A stretch of 64,000 nt of DNA from Actinacidiphila rubida (lineage in GTDB: Bacteria > Actinomycetota > Actinomycetes > Streptomycetales > Streptomycetaceae): positions 21,130-85,129 of the forward strand of contig NZ_FODD01000038.1 in the NCBI RefSeq assembly GCF_900110255.1. Reading direction: 5' to 3'. Position 1 is the first letter of the stretch, and each line of letters starts with the position of its first letter. Under the pieces are notes generated by a model. The model was given only the letters and a program-made list of their open reading frames with translations, was not told the origin of the DNA and did not search any database. Below are positions 12,001-17,873 of the stretch, piece by piece. A program made the translations under genes and the position numbers.

Positions 12001-13682
12001 GAAGCATCGACATGGTCCGGCCGTGGGGCATCCCCACGTGGCTGCACAGCGAGCTGAACCGCGGTTCGCGCTGGCAGCGCTTCCTGATGGACCGGGGGGC
12101 GCTGTCCGACTACGACGGCGTCAGCCTGGTGCGGGACGTGGCGCTGGGCATCGGCGGCCGCAGGCGGCACGTGATGGGTGGGGTGTCGGACGTCCTGGCC
12201 CACGGCAACCTGCTGAAGTGGACGATCCGCCACGAGGTCGGCCATTCCCTGGAGGCCCACCGCGGGTTCACCGAGACGGTCATGAGCCGGGAGGCCTTCG
12301 GCGGGTGGCGCGTCCACCGGCCCTTGGACGGGCGGGTCGAGGAGGTGGCCGACGCCGTCCTGCGCAGGGCGGGCATCGAGGACCTGGCCCGGCTCCCGGA
12401 CCGCCGGGGCCGGACGCTGGCAGGTGTCCTGGCGGAGACGCTGGTGCCCTCCGCCCTCCGCGCCGGCACCAGGCAACTGGCCGACCTCGCCCGGACCTTC
12501 CCGGCCGCGGACGAGCGGCTGACGGGTGCGCTCGGGCGCATCGTCACGTTCGCCCGGCTCGCGCTCGCACAGCCGTGGATGCTGGACGACGGGGGCGCGG
12601 CGACCCTGGCCGTCGGCGAGCGCGTCTACCACGTCGACCAGGAGGGCACGTGGGTCAGCTATCTCCGCGCCCAGCGCGAGCTGCACGCCGTGTCCAACTA
12701 CCACTTCTCCACCCCCGGCGAGGGGTTCGCCGAGACCTACGCGGCCTACTTCGACCCGGCACCGGGCCCTCGCGCCCGGCTGCACCCGGGCGTCGGGGAG
12801 TGGTTCGAGCACGAACTCCCGGACCTGCTCGCCTTCGAGCAGCACGTCCCCGCCGACTCCTCCGACGCCCTGTCCGGCGACGAGGCGTGGGGCGAAGCCG
12901 CGACGCCGGGCGAGGCCCCGCCGGTCACCGGCGACACCGCCGCCGCCCTCGACGCGGATCCCGCGGAGCTGTTCGACGGCCCGGACGGGCCCGTCCGCGT
13001 CCGGGCGTGGCACGAGATGCGGGACGCGCGGGAGCACCTGGACGCGCTGGCCGCCGGGTCCGGGAGCCATGCCGGCCCCTCGTCGGCCGCGGACGGCGAC
13101 GCGCGCCTGCGCCGCGCCGAGGGCCGGCTGAGGGAAGCGGTCGACAGGCTCGACGCGCTCGGCGTCCACGACATCGCGGCGACCGAGTACCGGCTCAGCG
13201 AACTCGGCATCCAGCACCTCCCCGCGGAGCGGCCGTTCGGTGGGCTCGCGAGCCGGCCCCTGGGCTCCGGGTACGCAGCCGGCTCGTCGTCGTCCGCCCG
13301 GGCCCTGCCGGGTGGGCGGCCGCTGGGGTACCGGGAGCGTGTCGCGCTGGCCAAGCGCGTGTGGCGGCGGCCGGTGGCGGAGGAGGTGCCGGACCTGGAG
13401 CGGACGCTGCTGGAGGCCGGTCCCGCCTCCCGGTCGCTCGTCATGGGTGTGACGCCCGGTCAGCACCTGTGGGCGGTGAACGTCGGCGGCACGATCCTCT
13501 GGTTCGAGGCGACGGGGCGGACGACCGAGGCGCCCGGGTCCGCGGAGGGCGAGGTGGTGTCGATCGACCTCGACGGGACCGCGACGCTCATCCACGTGCC
13601 TCCGCGGCTCCTCCAGGCGGGCGGCGGCGGGGCGCGGTTCTGCGAGATCAGCCTCGGCGCGGACCCGAAGCACCTCGCATGA
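1..13682 (+). CDS. Giant multidomain polymorphic-toxin-like protein (5' end outside window)
   Basis: The frame is open from the first bases, so the true N-terminus lies outside; residues here are counted from a GTG at 39 (4,547 aa). Order: Pro/Ala/Gly/His-rich linker (1-420); charged helical region (420-990); second linker; about 250-residue repeats (1160-1820); M91/NleD-HopH1-like domain with HELIH near 2009 and a downstream ENKIREEHGLP segment; first HEVGH module (H2257, H2261); possible TIKI/ChaN-like region with IGEEHE (about 2667); first papain-fold Tox-PL domain (C2952, H3037, D3052); GTETEF amidoligase-like region (from G3100); second Tox-PL (C3714, H3800, D3815); second HEVGH module (H4065, H4069); unassigned C-terminus. 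I find only three cysteines, two of them the predicted nucleophiles. Known for the families: Tox-PL domains deamidate glutamine and M91 enzymes are zinc-protease effectors. Inferred: a secreted multi-warhead toxin. The delivery domain is not visible. Confidence 0.8.
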   Translation, partial: ADASPGAKGDVGVPGPGAPRPDSGAPGGTAPLPGGARPDSEGGRPAPGSAPGTGPGSARPSNPASPAPGPGGPESGARPPAEGGHGDLPANAGRGDTAPAPVSGAGSGAGKPQVHLEPAPRSAQAGAHPAAAGAGTTVPSRPGGTGGTSGRGAAAHDSPTHGEVPPSPTGRPHADDAPILPSSSSASHTGSGSGSGSHTVTSHDDAPGPMRAAHSDAGAGDVRAADAGTNAGAGSGGARGAGDSPHGAGPVREAVRGADTAAPASAGRPAGLEPAGGARPGRGVPHDGGAAEAPAGGGNGRHEEPAPTSASSATERPAPDGHGSADATRFEASAAPGAHGGAGRGKDALATSASEAPAAGGHDAGATRTGPDAGEAGTVHDAGATGTGHGHGDVSATHAGAGAEPVRHDTAHAGEAAPDHGPEPVPAGHGSEQKAAQWGEFKREQVRNNTLLLHAETHLESLHTEVRAAWVRGADKFATLHRGKDGQESRPGAESMDEHWKRMNQEARWERAVKDAEYQWRADFTRQFRAELETNGRISTESYDRILRDADENAYRHLQRADQLITFADKFTEALKTYKANAFGNGDDLPAFDRPPADYAYDKELGTYVRDDAKVYGYPHEPEPARHPAGAAADGHTPNGHADAPVDFFRDKSHDFNALEHYYIDKREHLNDILDESLHDTRGADEIPPDMLGRVNRLLGESSTAFHIDRLLRDSSRDLDWIASREHDVRTATDDVTEDWWRNVGWETSRPHQVVDHVRADLARELRALHDEVFIHRAGHDAVFGNGDGQGPRRQWNLRTKHLVEQFPERIAKAEFVHAQMEAEKAHAQSQLWDHTADHALDHLGEDGEQRLIGGYLKQVRNAAELHSSRQQERGLKPGASSAGWNDVRDQLRAALPDRITHERDVQEVVSRSAHTFHTLVDRPSDITEATLHEDTISRLGNDFRTEHVTRFDDLYAPEGHSSEAWLAHESHHEDGFQGRLGDLRRDEAATSPAPAGGPAAEDAHTSPAAAHETGTPADPASSHQAPAAPQRPDGPAGAARPQHGSGNIAASADDAAAHPTPPREHSSVQTQLEHGGPTSTHQRPGRSPARPTGGTTTDHTPQEHEPAGAEATVERDAAGSPGTMTHSTDLTAHVQETGTAGRTGATDHAPVPERDALTVSEPAASGPSDLYGEVHRGLPQDGFTFSRTQVHRTYEDLLEQRPAVAAMPIEAKAAHVADALTASAAQVVEAATGPLQQLTGRYFYGPEIHRVHQQLLGQRGDAFLLLPPEKRAEHVVAEVVDSAKLLSDVRERLHQSEVGPGHVSYVRDQLVRTHGEAFALWRPEVRADAAAEAVRQQTTLTRGVNAWLRERPYVRLWGADYRQVDRAYQDLVAEHGRPFTALGTGRQAAAVGVRIIQAQPSLMEAEGTRALVAGVDVPRMIAEAGAEDVRSPAAAEAGTEQDVRPGLDQVRRRLESARTEFRFTDAQIGHAYEELLVRRPAAAGLPADAKAAQVAESLVLSARRLVRAASGPLLRHSGLYPDEREVYQVHQELLQRRGDRFLRLSPEERAEHVVAEMVDRQELSRAVKDLLRQPSLPAAHVAYAHEQIVRAYGPGVTRLSVGERAEFVAQIVRQQRELTRGVDEWLRQRPGVRLWGADHREVDQAYQDLVAEHGRAFAALDTGRQVAAVGARILRNAPLASLPETTGARGAGVDAHAAPGVEVGAPADADAALSAGAGADVRRTIADAGAQDVRSPAAAEAAAQGLRPRSGPVRPWQLSPEERNGNAVAELVDRRQLLHGVREHLGDDRVTAAHVSYAYALILHIHGPEFTRLDIGHRAEFVAQVVRAHLTFTGDAHPAAEAQVREDPPAAVTAFEQDRPRPATDGLDQREAAESAKQKAVTVPPEPARRPVDTPSGFAGITVRWDREADPHFLSTVQEQLRLLASKPAGKALLDQIAAAAATSKLAAWQDVKVKIERIGGGTAIGQDAGFHAHAGNVTKAINSEWATRTGKGTLSLVRYNPNAWETPDGLRPPFIGLVHELIHVHRNLRGTSHPSAAVDEAQVVGFGEYADLEFTENKIREEHGLPPRRTYAGTVGPDLDDAHLPRTTGRTGPRRAGRGTTRGTGGYGTAGLLRNAGAGERELELSEKHGVRIGPSKRLSGGGHFSHSELDRIDAALGGLPAEHLRGNPDLQYIEPAAGSGDGASAYDRETRGIGMVRPAAVPSWLYTGLDRGSRAQRFVMDRLALSGYDGVPVADVLGFAGGRRNVMGGVSNVLANGNLLEWTVRHEVGHSVAEHRAWFWALRQQTAFGGWRVHTPVDGRVDEVADDVLRMADLEDKADVPDDEGRTLADVLARELVPSRLRDEPERLAGLARSFPGADEALRAGLERVVTFARVALAQPWTLDDGGAATQTIGLRVYHIDQEGSWVSYLRRERERHAVSNYQFSTPDEWFAEAYAAYFDPLPGPRERLHPVVREWFEEGLPQLLADERAPGTAGAVPMTPLSPAPPSAAPASAGAAAEPLAWAAMNIGGRLYTSPEGVSIRVRGPRRSGKDGRTPNQLADAAWQKLPEGTRQGLRKERLDLSVDPLTLAETDPALHQGLSNAGRSLEGGSIGSTAARNAVLEALGKRDPATRGAYWKGQDERDTVLGMVAREEQRVFRGRLPTRHTREQEAARAIDGASPVEALRRLLGGHEGVVIGEEHEGTAVQGLLAGHLADLKAAGVRTVYLGGVRGDSYQRHLDAYLASGTMPPELQSLTRHFDGAAASPHSAASAHSAGQGMRDLLRAARQHGVRIVGVDGRPARATGDATDAGAGFRRGAALNTYAAGLVRRDQRAAADGGGYLVVVGAGHTGAFPGPERQIELHGQKFRPGTEFPGIDDLLDVPRVVVDRDGALHPGPRSGRSGTDTDQARPDTAAVAGARPGAHADVDGTGLMAQVLDAHGDPRHDLLDAAAAAVEREERYGWVSRVNPYRDQGGEFRTNCVLAAIAVDTSLAEHAVFQAPGSDLGEPGRGLDGDGSGLRNYLGRYRDLEPYPVDGPATVVEAMTRAEPGQRGMVVVEGPGGRIAHVVNVVRDDHGVVFLDGQAGTLAPAPGTAVSFLPTTHGVPGFPLDQEARAAAPAIRPVPLGAVGTETEFQFPLALDEYGRERHAVLDDKDTLAYWTRLTRAQIDALDDAQKVGIPQIKVDTTTVFRGVGGAAALSDAQIRRLTGRPSTGRSDIKIPELVLPPMRALGGEDARFAPRTGLDLHASVQNGLARAHTASGPVPLSEALGDGWTVTDMGESVLVGRAPTGRQHPAYTQFTVGVPVAGLSTMLQLVEERLPSEFSDFAPVLAQGRLFADAVTRSYARRVLGSVRTEHFPFLGGIAGLEDLHGYAWLLFNHVASGPVAEHYLGTVPKIVVPALSRVSFGDIRKQLPPDVRAFLRDRAARTEKRFSEHLDTLLGTYAVSRAAERVTAEGLLTRRFASGTDVTLGDYLLSGLTGRTRDGRKVGQADVFRIHDFGLDTTLSSPLVLLELRNFGKGLTSQGEMRAHLDELTRWSAYTWTLESRTWPGAPAEIADRVLADPLVTSLTRVLGAATALGRHGVATFRLTDIGYVAREAAAAAGLVGTAAPGIETILAGWEQDLADRLHWQPSPGTAPVPAGLRPLYQALLDAVHEARGTLQSGLPPQAGTSRRLGASRVGAASPVGDALDTPPAVRDADIPGAFGVPVVSAGASLEVWQRYAWVERVNPYRDEDAAFRTNCVLAAIAVDMSLADPDAAVFQAPPSGLGSDGLGQGDDDGLTIHLGRYRDLEPYPVHGPAEVVEAMSRAEPGRRGMVVVEDGGGGIAHVVNVARDVDGVVFLDGQAGTLVPPPAGAVSFLPTTHGIPGFPPHPRTETAADDPVAYRLGSGRPDRARPPRTADRPTAQGQHTQHTQHTAGSLSRAVTRGAGGRGAAGLLWNAGAVERERELSARYGVRIGPAGRSASGHFSHSVLDRIDEVLGGLPSSHVRGNRDLWAIRRAGGSGTSASAYHSTTRSIDMVRPWGIPTWLHSELNRGSRWQRFLMDRGALSDYDGVSLVRDVALGIGGRRRHVMGGVSDVLAHGNLLKWTIRHEVGHSLEAHRGFTETVMSREAFGGWRVHRPLDGRVEEVADAVLRRAGIEDLARLPDRRGRTLAGVLAETLVPSALRAGTRQLADLARTFPAADERLTGALGRIVTFARLALAQPWMLDDGGAATLAVGERVYHVDQEGTWVSYLRAQRELHAVSNYHFSTPGEGFAETYAAYFDPAPGPRARLHPGVGEWFEHELPDLLAFEQHVPADSSDALSGDEAWGEAATPGEAPPVTGDTAAALDADPAELFDGPDGPVRVRAWHEMRDAREHLDALAAGSGSHAGPSSAADGDARLRRAEGRLREAVDRLDALGVHDIAATEYRLSELGIQHLPAERPFGGLASRPLGSGYAAGSSSSARALPGGRPLGYRERVALAKRVWRRPVAEEVPDLERTLLEAGPASRSLVMGVTPGQHLWAVNVGGTILWFEATGRTTEAPGSAEGEVVSIDLDGTATLIHVPPRLLQAGGGGARFCEISLGADPKHLA

Positions 13683-13687
13683 CGCAC

Positions 13688-13719
13688 GCGGTCCCCCGGG
13701 CGGCTGCCCGGGGGACCGC
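13688..13719. terminator. Bidirectional hairpin terminator
   Basis: A perfect 14-bp stem with a 4-nt GGCT loop lies between the giant gene, which stops 6 nt earlier, and the convergent YbaB-like gene, which stops 11 nt later. There is no U-tract on either side, which is usual for Streptomyces hairpin terminators. Confidence 0.75.
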
Positions 13720-13729
13720 TGGCCGCGGG

Positions 13730-14068
13730 TCAGCGGCTCGGGCCGCTCCCCAGCTCGGCGTTGATCGATTCCAGCAGCGGGCGGAGCCGTTCCTCGCGTC
13801 GGGCGGTGAGGGCCTGCTGGGCGTCGTGGACGGCCGCGACGATCATGACGGCCAGGTCCCGGACGTTGCCCGGATCGGCCGCGAACCGTGCGATCGTCAG
13901 GCCGTCGAGCACGCCCCGGTGGTCGACCGTCGCCTTCACCGCGCCGCCGCCGGCCGTGCCCTGCACGGTCAGTGCGCCGAGTTCCTCCTGGGCGCGGGTG
14001 AAGTCCTGCTCGAAGCGGCGGGTGCTGTGCAGCAGCCGCTGAACGGTCGCGTCGTCGTCGAGATCCAT
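13730..14068 (-). CDS. YbaB/EbfC-like nucleoid-associated small protein
   Basis: A 112-aa protein with the YbaB layout: an N-terminal helix, a central beta-rich stretch with G-rich and VKATVDHRGVL-like segments, and a C-terminal amphipathic helix rich in R and E. The ATG at 14068 is chosen because AGGAGGGG lies just upstream; longer readings run into the ricin-lectin gene. YbaB-fold proteins bind DNA as dimers, and divergent actinobacterial members are often encoded beside type VII secretion or WXG100 toxin loci. That fits the convergent giant toxin-like gene, though a functional link is inference. It lies 23 nt downstream of the ricin-lectin gene on the same strand and is probably co-transcribed with it. 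Confidence 0.7.
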   Translation of the reverse strand: MDLDDDATVQRLLHSTRRFEQDFTRAQEELGALTVQGTAGGGAVKATVDHRGVLDGLTIARFAADPGNVRDLAVMIVAAVHDAQQALTARREERLRPLLESINAELGSGPSR

Positions 14069-14091
14069 GTGCCCCTCCTGTTCCGCGGGCC

Positions 14092-15006
14092 TCAGCCCTT
14101 GCTCCACTTCTGGTTGGGAGTGCCGGCGCAGCTCCACAGCTGGAGCCTCGTGCCGTTTCCGGTGCCGCTGTCGGTGGCGTCGACGCACTTGCCGATGGCG
14201 GTGTTGACCAGGTCGTAGGAGGTGTTGAGCTTGAACTTCTGGGCCCAGCCGCCGTTGCAGACGGCGAGCTGGATGGCGGCGCCGTTGTCCTTGGAGGCCC
14301 AGGCGATGTCCATGCACAGGCCGTAGATCCGCGCGGTGCCGTCGGACCGGAAGTCGACCTTCTGCCACGATCCGCCGACGCAGTCGTAGATCGCCAGGGG
14401 CGTGCCGTCGGTGGCCCTGCTGTTCTGGTGCCCGGTGGCCGAGACGCAGCGGCCGCTGGCGTGACCGACGACGGCGACGCCCGGGTAGACGGCGGCCTGG
14501 GGCGCCTGTGCGGCCTTCTTCGGCTGGGTGCCGGCGGAACCGGCGGCCGCGGGCTTGGACCCGGAGGCGGTCCCGGTCCCGGCGGCGGGGGCCGCCTGCG
14601 GTACGCCGCCGGGCACCGCGCTGCCGCCGCCGGTCGCGTCGGTGCCGCCGCCGGTCGTCCGGGCCCCGCCGCCGGGCTTCACCGCGCCGGCGCTGCGGCC
14701 GGGCGCGGGCGGCCCGCCCGTCGCGGTCGTGTGCTGCCCGGCGCCGGACGGCGCCGGTGACGTGGAGGCCACCGCGGCCGCGGTCTTCTTCGTGCCGCCG
14801 GAGCCGGACGAGAGGTGCGCGACGGCGAACACGGCGAGGACCACGACCGCGGTGGCCGCGGCCGCGCCGGCGATCCAGGTCCACGGCCGCGGTCCCGGGC
14901 CTCCGCCGGGACGGCCCTGCGTGGTGCGGCGGAGAAACGCGTCGGCGAAGCGCGACGACGCCCCGTCCAGCAACGCGGGATCCTGCGGCTTCTGTTGGGG
15001 CGGCAC
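14092..15006 (-). CDS. Membrane-anchored ricin B-type lectin (CBM13) protein
   Basis: About 304 aa. A short cytoplasmic N-terminus (about 60 aa) is followed by one membrane segment (WIAGAAAATAVVVLAVFAVA), a long Gly/Ala/Pro/Thr-rich extracellular linker and a C-terminal beta-trefoil lectin domain. QxW-type repeats are visible (GSWQKVDF, GWAQKFKL, NQKW), with paired cysteines (GRCVSATG...YDCVGG, GKCVDATD...WSCAG). The fold binds sugars such as galactose or xylan, so the protein probably displays a carbohydrate-binding domain outside the membrane. The GTG at 15006 has AGGAGA four bases upstream; an upstream start 40 codons earlier lacks a ribosome site. It precedes the YbaB-like gene on the same strand. 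Confidence 0.75.
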   Translation of the reverse strand: MPPQQKPQDPALLDGASSRFADAFLRRTTQGRPGGGPGPRPWTWIAGAAAATAVVVLAVFAVAHLSSGSGGTKKTAAAVASTSPAPSGAGQHTTATGGPPAPGRSAGAVKPGGGARTTGGGTDATGGGSAVPGGVPQAAPAAGTGTASGSKPAAAGSAGTQPKKAAQAPQAAVYPGVAVVGHASGRCVSATGHQNSRATDGTPLAIYDCVGGSWQKVDFRSDGTARIYGLCMDIAWASKDNGAAIQLAVCNGGWAQKFKLNTSYDLVNTAIGKCVDATDSGTGNGTRLQLWSCAGTPNQKWSKG

Positions 15007-15122
15007 TTCGTCTCCTGAGAGCTCGGAAACCAGGGGGTCTGGGGTGCCGGGGACGGAAGGGACGCACAAGGGCCCGACGACGCGCGCGGCCACGGGCCGC
15101 GGCTCGGCCGCCCGGACCCGGC

Positions 15123-15184
15123 ACACATGTGTCTCCCCGGCAAACGTGGTCGAGTCTACACGCGGACCCCGTCACACGTGTGTC
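15123..15184. promoter_or_regulatory. Palindromic ACAC(A/G)TGTGT sites upstream of the lectin gene
   Basis: Two near-identical dyads, ACACATGTGT (15123-15132) and CACACGTGTG (15173-15182), lie in the 245-bp gap between the lectin gene and the YccA-like gene. They share the ACACGTGT core with the GATACGTGTGA copies near 17.7 and 18.85 kb. I infer operator sites for one local regulator; its identity is not visible. Confidence 0.45.
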
Positions 15185-15251
15185 GGATCCACCCGCGGTC
15201 CGCCCTGCCGGACGGCACATGGACCGCCTGCCGCCGCACACACCCCCGCGC

Positions 15252-16151
15252 TCAGGGCATGCCGACGGGCCCGTAGCACTCCTCCGCCGGATACAGCGTC
15301 AGCAGCCGTACGGTCTCCACGTACAGCCAGCTGAGCGTCAGGGTCAGTCCGAAGACGGCCGGCCAGCAGCGGTCACGGGACGCGCCGAACCTGATCGCGT
15401 CCTCGACCTGGCGGAGGTGGAGCGCCAGGAACGACGCGGCCAGGGCGGCGCCGGCCAGCCCCGTCGCGAATCCGAGGCCCAACGGCCGCAGCCCCAGGGC
15501 GTCCTGGCCCACCACGGAGACCAGGAGCCGGTCCGCCACGGCGAGGAGTCCGAGGCCGAGCAACCCGGCGCCGGCGAATCCGCGGGTCCTGCGGTGGGCC
15601 CGCATCCAGTGCAGCCGGTAGGCCAGCAGGACGCCGGCCGTGGTGGTCATCGTCCCGAGCACGGGCTGGACCAGGACGGCGGGTCCCGGGAGCGTGGCCG
15701 ACAGGACGCCGAGGAACAGGCCCTGCAGCACGGCGAACGCGAGGGTGCGGAGGGCCGAGGGCCGGTTCTCGCGGCGCTGGCTCACCACCAGCGCCGCGGC
15801 GGCCGTTCCGAGGACCGCGGCGACGCCGTAGGACTCCGCGGCGCCGAGGGGGACGACGGGCAGCAGAGTCCACGCCGCCAGGGCCCCGAGGGCCGTCGCC
15901 GCGAGGGCCCCGGTCAGGCGGGGCAGCACGTCGTCCAGCGTCATCAGGTCGCCCGCGACGAGCACCGGGAGAAGGAGCCCGGCGGAGTGCTCCCGTGCCC
16001 GGTGCGGGCCCGCGTCGGTGCGGCTCCGGGTCAGGGGCACGCCGTCCAGGGGGTCCCCGGCCGCCGTCTTCCGCCCGCCCTGCCGGCCGAACTGCGGCCG
16101 GCACAGTACGGGGTTGCTGCTGTGCAGCGTCTGCTGCTCGACCGGTGTCAC
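15252..16151 (-). CDS. YccA/Bax-inhibitor-1-like membrane protein
   Basis: 299 aa. The N-terminus carries an SSNPVLCR-like motif similar to the SNPVxxR signature at the start of actinobacterial YccA (BaxI_1) proteins, followed by about 90 residues of linker and then seven or so hydrophobic segments between residues 80 and 290. Members of this family are integral membrane proteins linked to stress and membrane-protease control; a transport role is not proven. The GTG start has GAGGAGA upstream. The N-terminal soluble part is longer than usual, and the membrane part is divergent, so the family call rests mostly on the NPV motif and the topology. Confidence 0.6.
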   Translation of the reverse strand: MTPVEQQTLHSSNPVLCRPQFGRQGGRKTAAGDPLDGVPLTRSRTDAGPHRAREHSAGLLLPVLVAGDLMTLDDVLPRLTGALAATALGALAAWTLLPVVPLGAAESYGVAAVLGTAAAALVVSQRRENRPSALRTLAFAVLQGLFLGVLSATLPGPAVLVQPVLGTMTTTAGVLLAYRLHWMRAHRRTRGFAGAGLLGLGLLAVADRLLVSVVGQDALGLRPLGLGFATGLAGAALAASFLALHLRQVEDAIRFGASRDRCWPAVFGLTLTLSWLYVETVRLLTLYPAEECYGPVGMP

Positions 16152-16190
16152 GCCCGATCTCCTCTTCTCCGTGTCTCAGGGGCCGGGCCC

Positions 16191-16221
16191 GGACCGGCCG
16201 GCGGCGGGCGCCGGCCGGTCC
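16191..16221 (-). terminator. Hairpin terminator after the flavin oxidase gene
   Basis: A perfect 12-bp stem (GGACCGGCCGGC and its complement) with a 7-nt loop starts about 10 nt beyond the stop codon of the minus-strand oxidase and before the YccA-like gene. Confidence 0.7.
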
Positions 16222-16230
16222 CGGCGTGGG

Positions 16231-17643
16231 TCAGGCGGGCGTGATGTTGTGGTTGAAGCGGAAGACGTTGTCCGGGTCGTAGCGCTTCTTGATGTCGGCG
16301 AGCAGCCGGTGGCGTTCGGGCCCGAAGACCGCCCGCACGCCCTCGGTGTCGGTGGCCTCCTCCGGCGAGAGGAAGTTGACGAGGTTCCGCGTCGCCGCCC
16401 AGGGCGCGAGCCCGTCCACGACCCGCGCGAGGTCCGCCCGCATCGCCTCGGCCCGGTCGGGGGCACCGACTGCGAGGGCGAAGACGAGGTACGGAAGGCC
16501 GCGGCTCGGTACCGCGTTGGGGGTCGCCGGCTCGCGGTCGAACGCGCCGCCGAGCGCCCGGATCTCGACGTTCGCCAGGGTGCAGCCCGACCGGGAGCCG
16601 GTCAGCTCCACCAGCGTCCACGCCGTCTTCTCGTCGAACTCCTCCAGGCAGACGCTCCGGTCGAAGTACGGCATCGGCTCCACCGGGTCCTGGTGGATGT
16701 CGCCGATCGAGGCGTAGGGCTTCTCCTCCACCAGGTCGAGGAGCACCGGGGCCGCGGCGCGCAGCGGGGCCAGCAGGGCGGCTCCCTCCTCCGCCGAGCC
16801 CAGATAGCCGACGCGCAGATGGACGACGAAGGCGCCGCGCAGCGGCTCGGGCAGGACCGGGAGGTCGGGCAGCCGCTGGATGCCCACGGACGAGGTCATG
16901 TCCTCGCCGACGGTGGGGAGCCAGGCGCGCCAGGCCTCCAGCACCTCGGCCAGGTGCTCGCCCGGGAAGTAGATGCCGCCGCCGTAGAAGCGCGTGTACG
17001 GGAACACCTCGAACTCGATCCGGGTGACGACGCCGAAGTTGCCCTTGCCGCCCAGCAGCGCCCAGAACAGCTCGGGTTCGGTGTGCGGGGTCACCTCGCG
17101 GAGTGCTCCGTCCGCGGTGACCACGGTCAGCCGGCGCACATGGTCGGCGGCATAGCCGTGGGTCCGTCCGAGCAGCGGGCTCTGGCCGCCGCCGAGCGTG
17201 TAGCCGACGACACCGACGTCCGGCGCGGAGCCCGCGAGCGGGGCCAGTCCCGACTCCGCGGTGCGCGGCAGCACATCGCTCCAGCGCACACCCGGTTCGG
17301 CCCGTACAGTGCGTTCCCGCGCGTCGACGTCGAGGGCCCGCATGCGCCCCAGGGAGATCAGCAGCCCGCCCTCGGCGGCCGAGACGACCTGGTGGGCCGC
17401 GGACTTCACGGCCACCGGCAGCCCGTGGCGCACCGCGAACCGGACCGCCGCGCGCACGTCCGCGTCGCTCGTCGCACCGACGACCAGGGCGGGCGCGAGC
17501 GGGCAACTCAGGTTGAACGTGGCGCACTCGGCCGCGTACCCCTCTGAATCCGGCTCCAGGACGGGTCCCGCCACGGCGTGCCGCAGGTCCGTCACGTCCT
17601 CCGGCCGCAACCGGACATTCGCCCCACCTGACATGTCGCTACT
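16231..17643 (-). CDS. FAD-binding berberine-bridge-type oxidoreductase
   Basis: About 470 aa, the usual size of the PCMH/BBE class. The N-terminal FAD-binding domain shows ALVVGATSDADVRAAVRFA, then VKSAAHQ, whose His sits where these enzymes carry the 8-alpha-histidyl FAD link. The next segment, GVVGYTLGGGQSPL, lacks the cysteine of bicovalent members, so single covalent attachment is likely. The C-terminus ends with the BBE signature (YDPDNVFRFNHNI). Such enzymes oxidise secondary metabolites, sugars or alcohols using oxygen; the substrate is unknown. The start is uncertain: GTG at 17643 follows GGGGAG, with ATG 17634 and an upstream codon at 17667 as alternatives. It is divergent from the sigma factor and shares the motif-bearing spacer. 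Confidence 0.85.
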   Translation of the reverse strand, partial: SSDMSGGANVRLRPEDVTDLRHAVAGPVLEPDSEGYAAECATFNLSCPLAPALVVGATSDADVRAAVRFAVRHGLPVAVKSAAHQVVSAAEGGLLISLGRMRALDVDARERTVRAEPGVRWSDVLPRTAESGLAPLAGSAPDVGVVGYTLGGGQSPLLGRTHGYAADHVRRLTVVTADGALREVTPHTEPELFWALLGGKGNFGVVTRIEFEVFPYTRFYGGGIYFPGEHLAEVLEAWRAWLPTVGEDMTSSVGIQRLPDLPVLPEPLRGAFVVHLRVGYLGSAEEGAALLAPLRAAAPVLLDLVEEKPYASIGDIHQDPVEPMPYFDRSVCLEEFDEKTAWTLVELTGSRSGCTLANVEIRALGGAFDREPATPNAVPSRGLPYLVFALAVGAPDRAEAMRADLARVVDGLAPWAATRNLVNFLSPEEATDTEGVRAVFGPERHRLLADIKKRYDPDNVFRFNHNITPA

Positions 17644-17691
17644 CACGCTCTCCCCAACCTCACTCACACATGCACGTTCGGATGTCCATGC

Positions 17692-17740
17692 TCACACGTA
17701 TCTGGGCTCGACCACCGCCCTCCATGCAAGATACGTGTGA
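17692..17740. promoter_or_regulatory. Perfect inverted repeat of GATACGTGTGA between divergent genes
   Basis: TCACACGTATCT (17692-17703) and AGATACGTGTGA (17729-17740) are exact 12-nt inverted copies 25 nt apart, placed between the oxidase gene (minus) and the ECF sigma gene (plus). A further related site, GACACATGTGCC, lies at 17812-17823 just upstream of the sigma gene. The arrangement suits a factor controlling both directions. Confidence 0.6.
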
Positions 17741-17873
17741 ACTCGGCGCGTGTGCCAACCCGCCCCTCCCTTCCGCACCTTCCCCGCGGTGCGGTCCCTC
17801 GGGCCCCGCGTGACACATGTGCCTCAGGCGGTTAGGGTCGCTGACAGGGTGCTGGCGAACGAGAGGGCCTGAC

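Noticed and set aside
11712..13673. Long open frames on the minus strand opposite the giant gene (also 10290-11702)
   Set aside because: They are antisense to well-supported domains. Their translations are Arg/Pro/Gly-rich without any fold signature, as expected for shadows in very GC-rich DNA.
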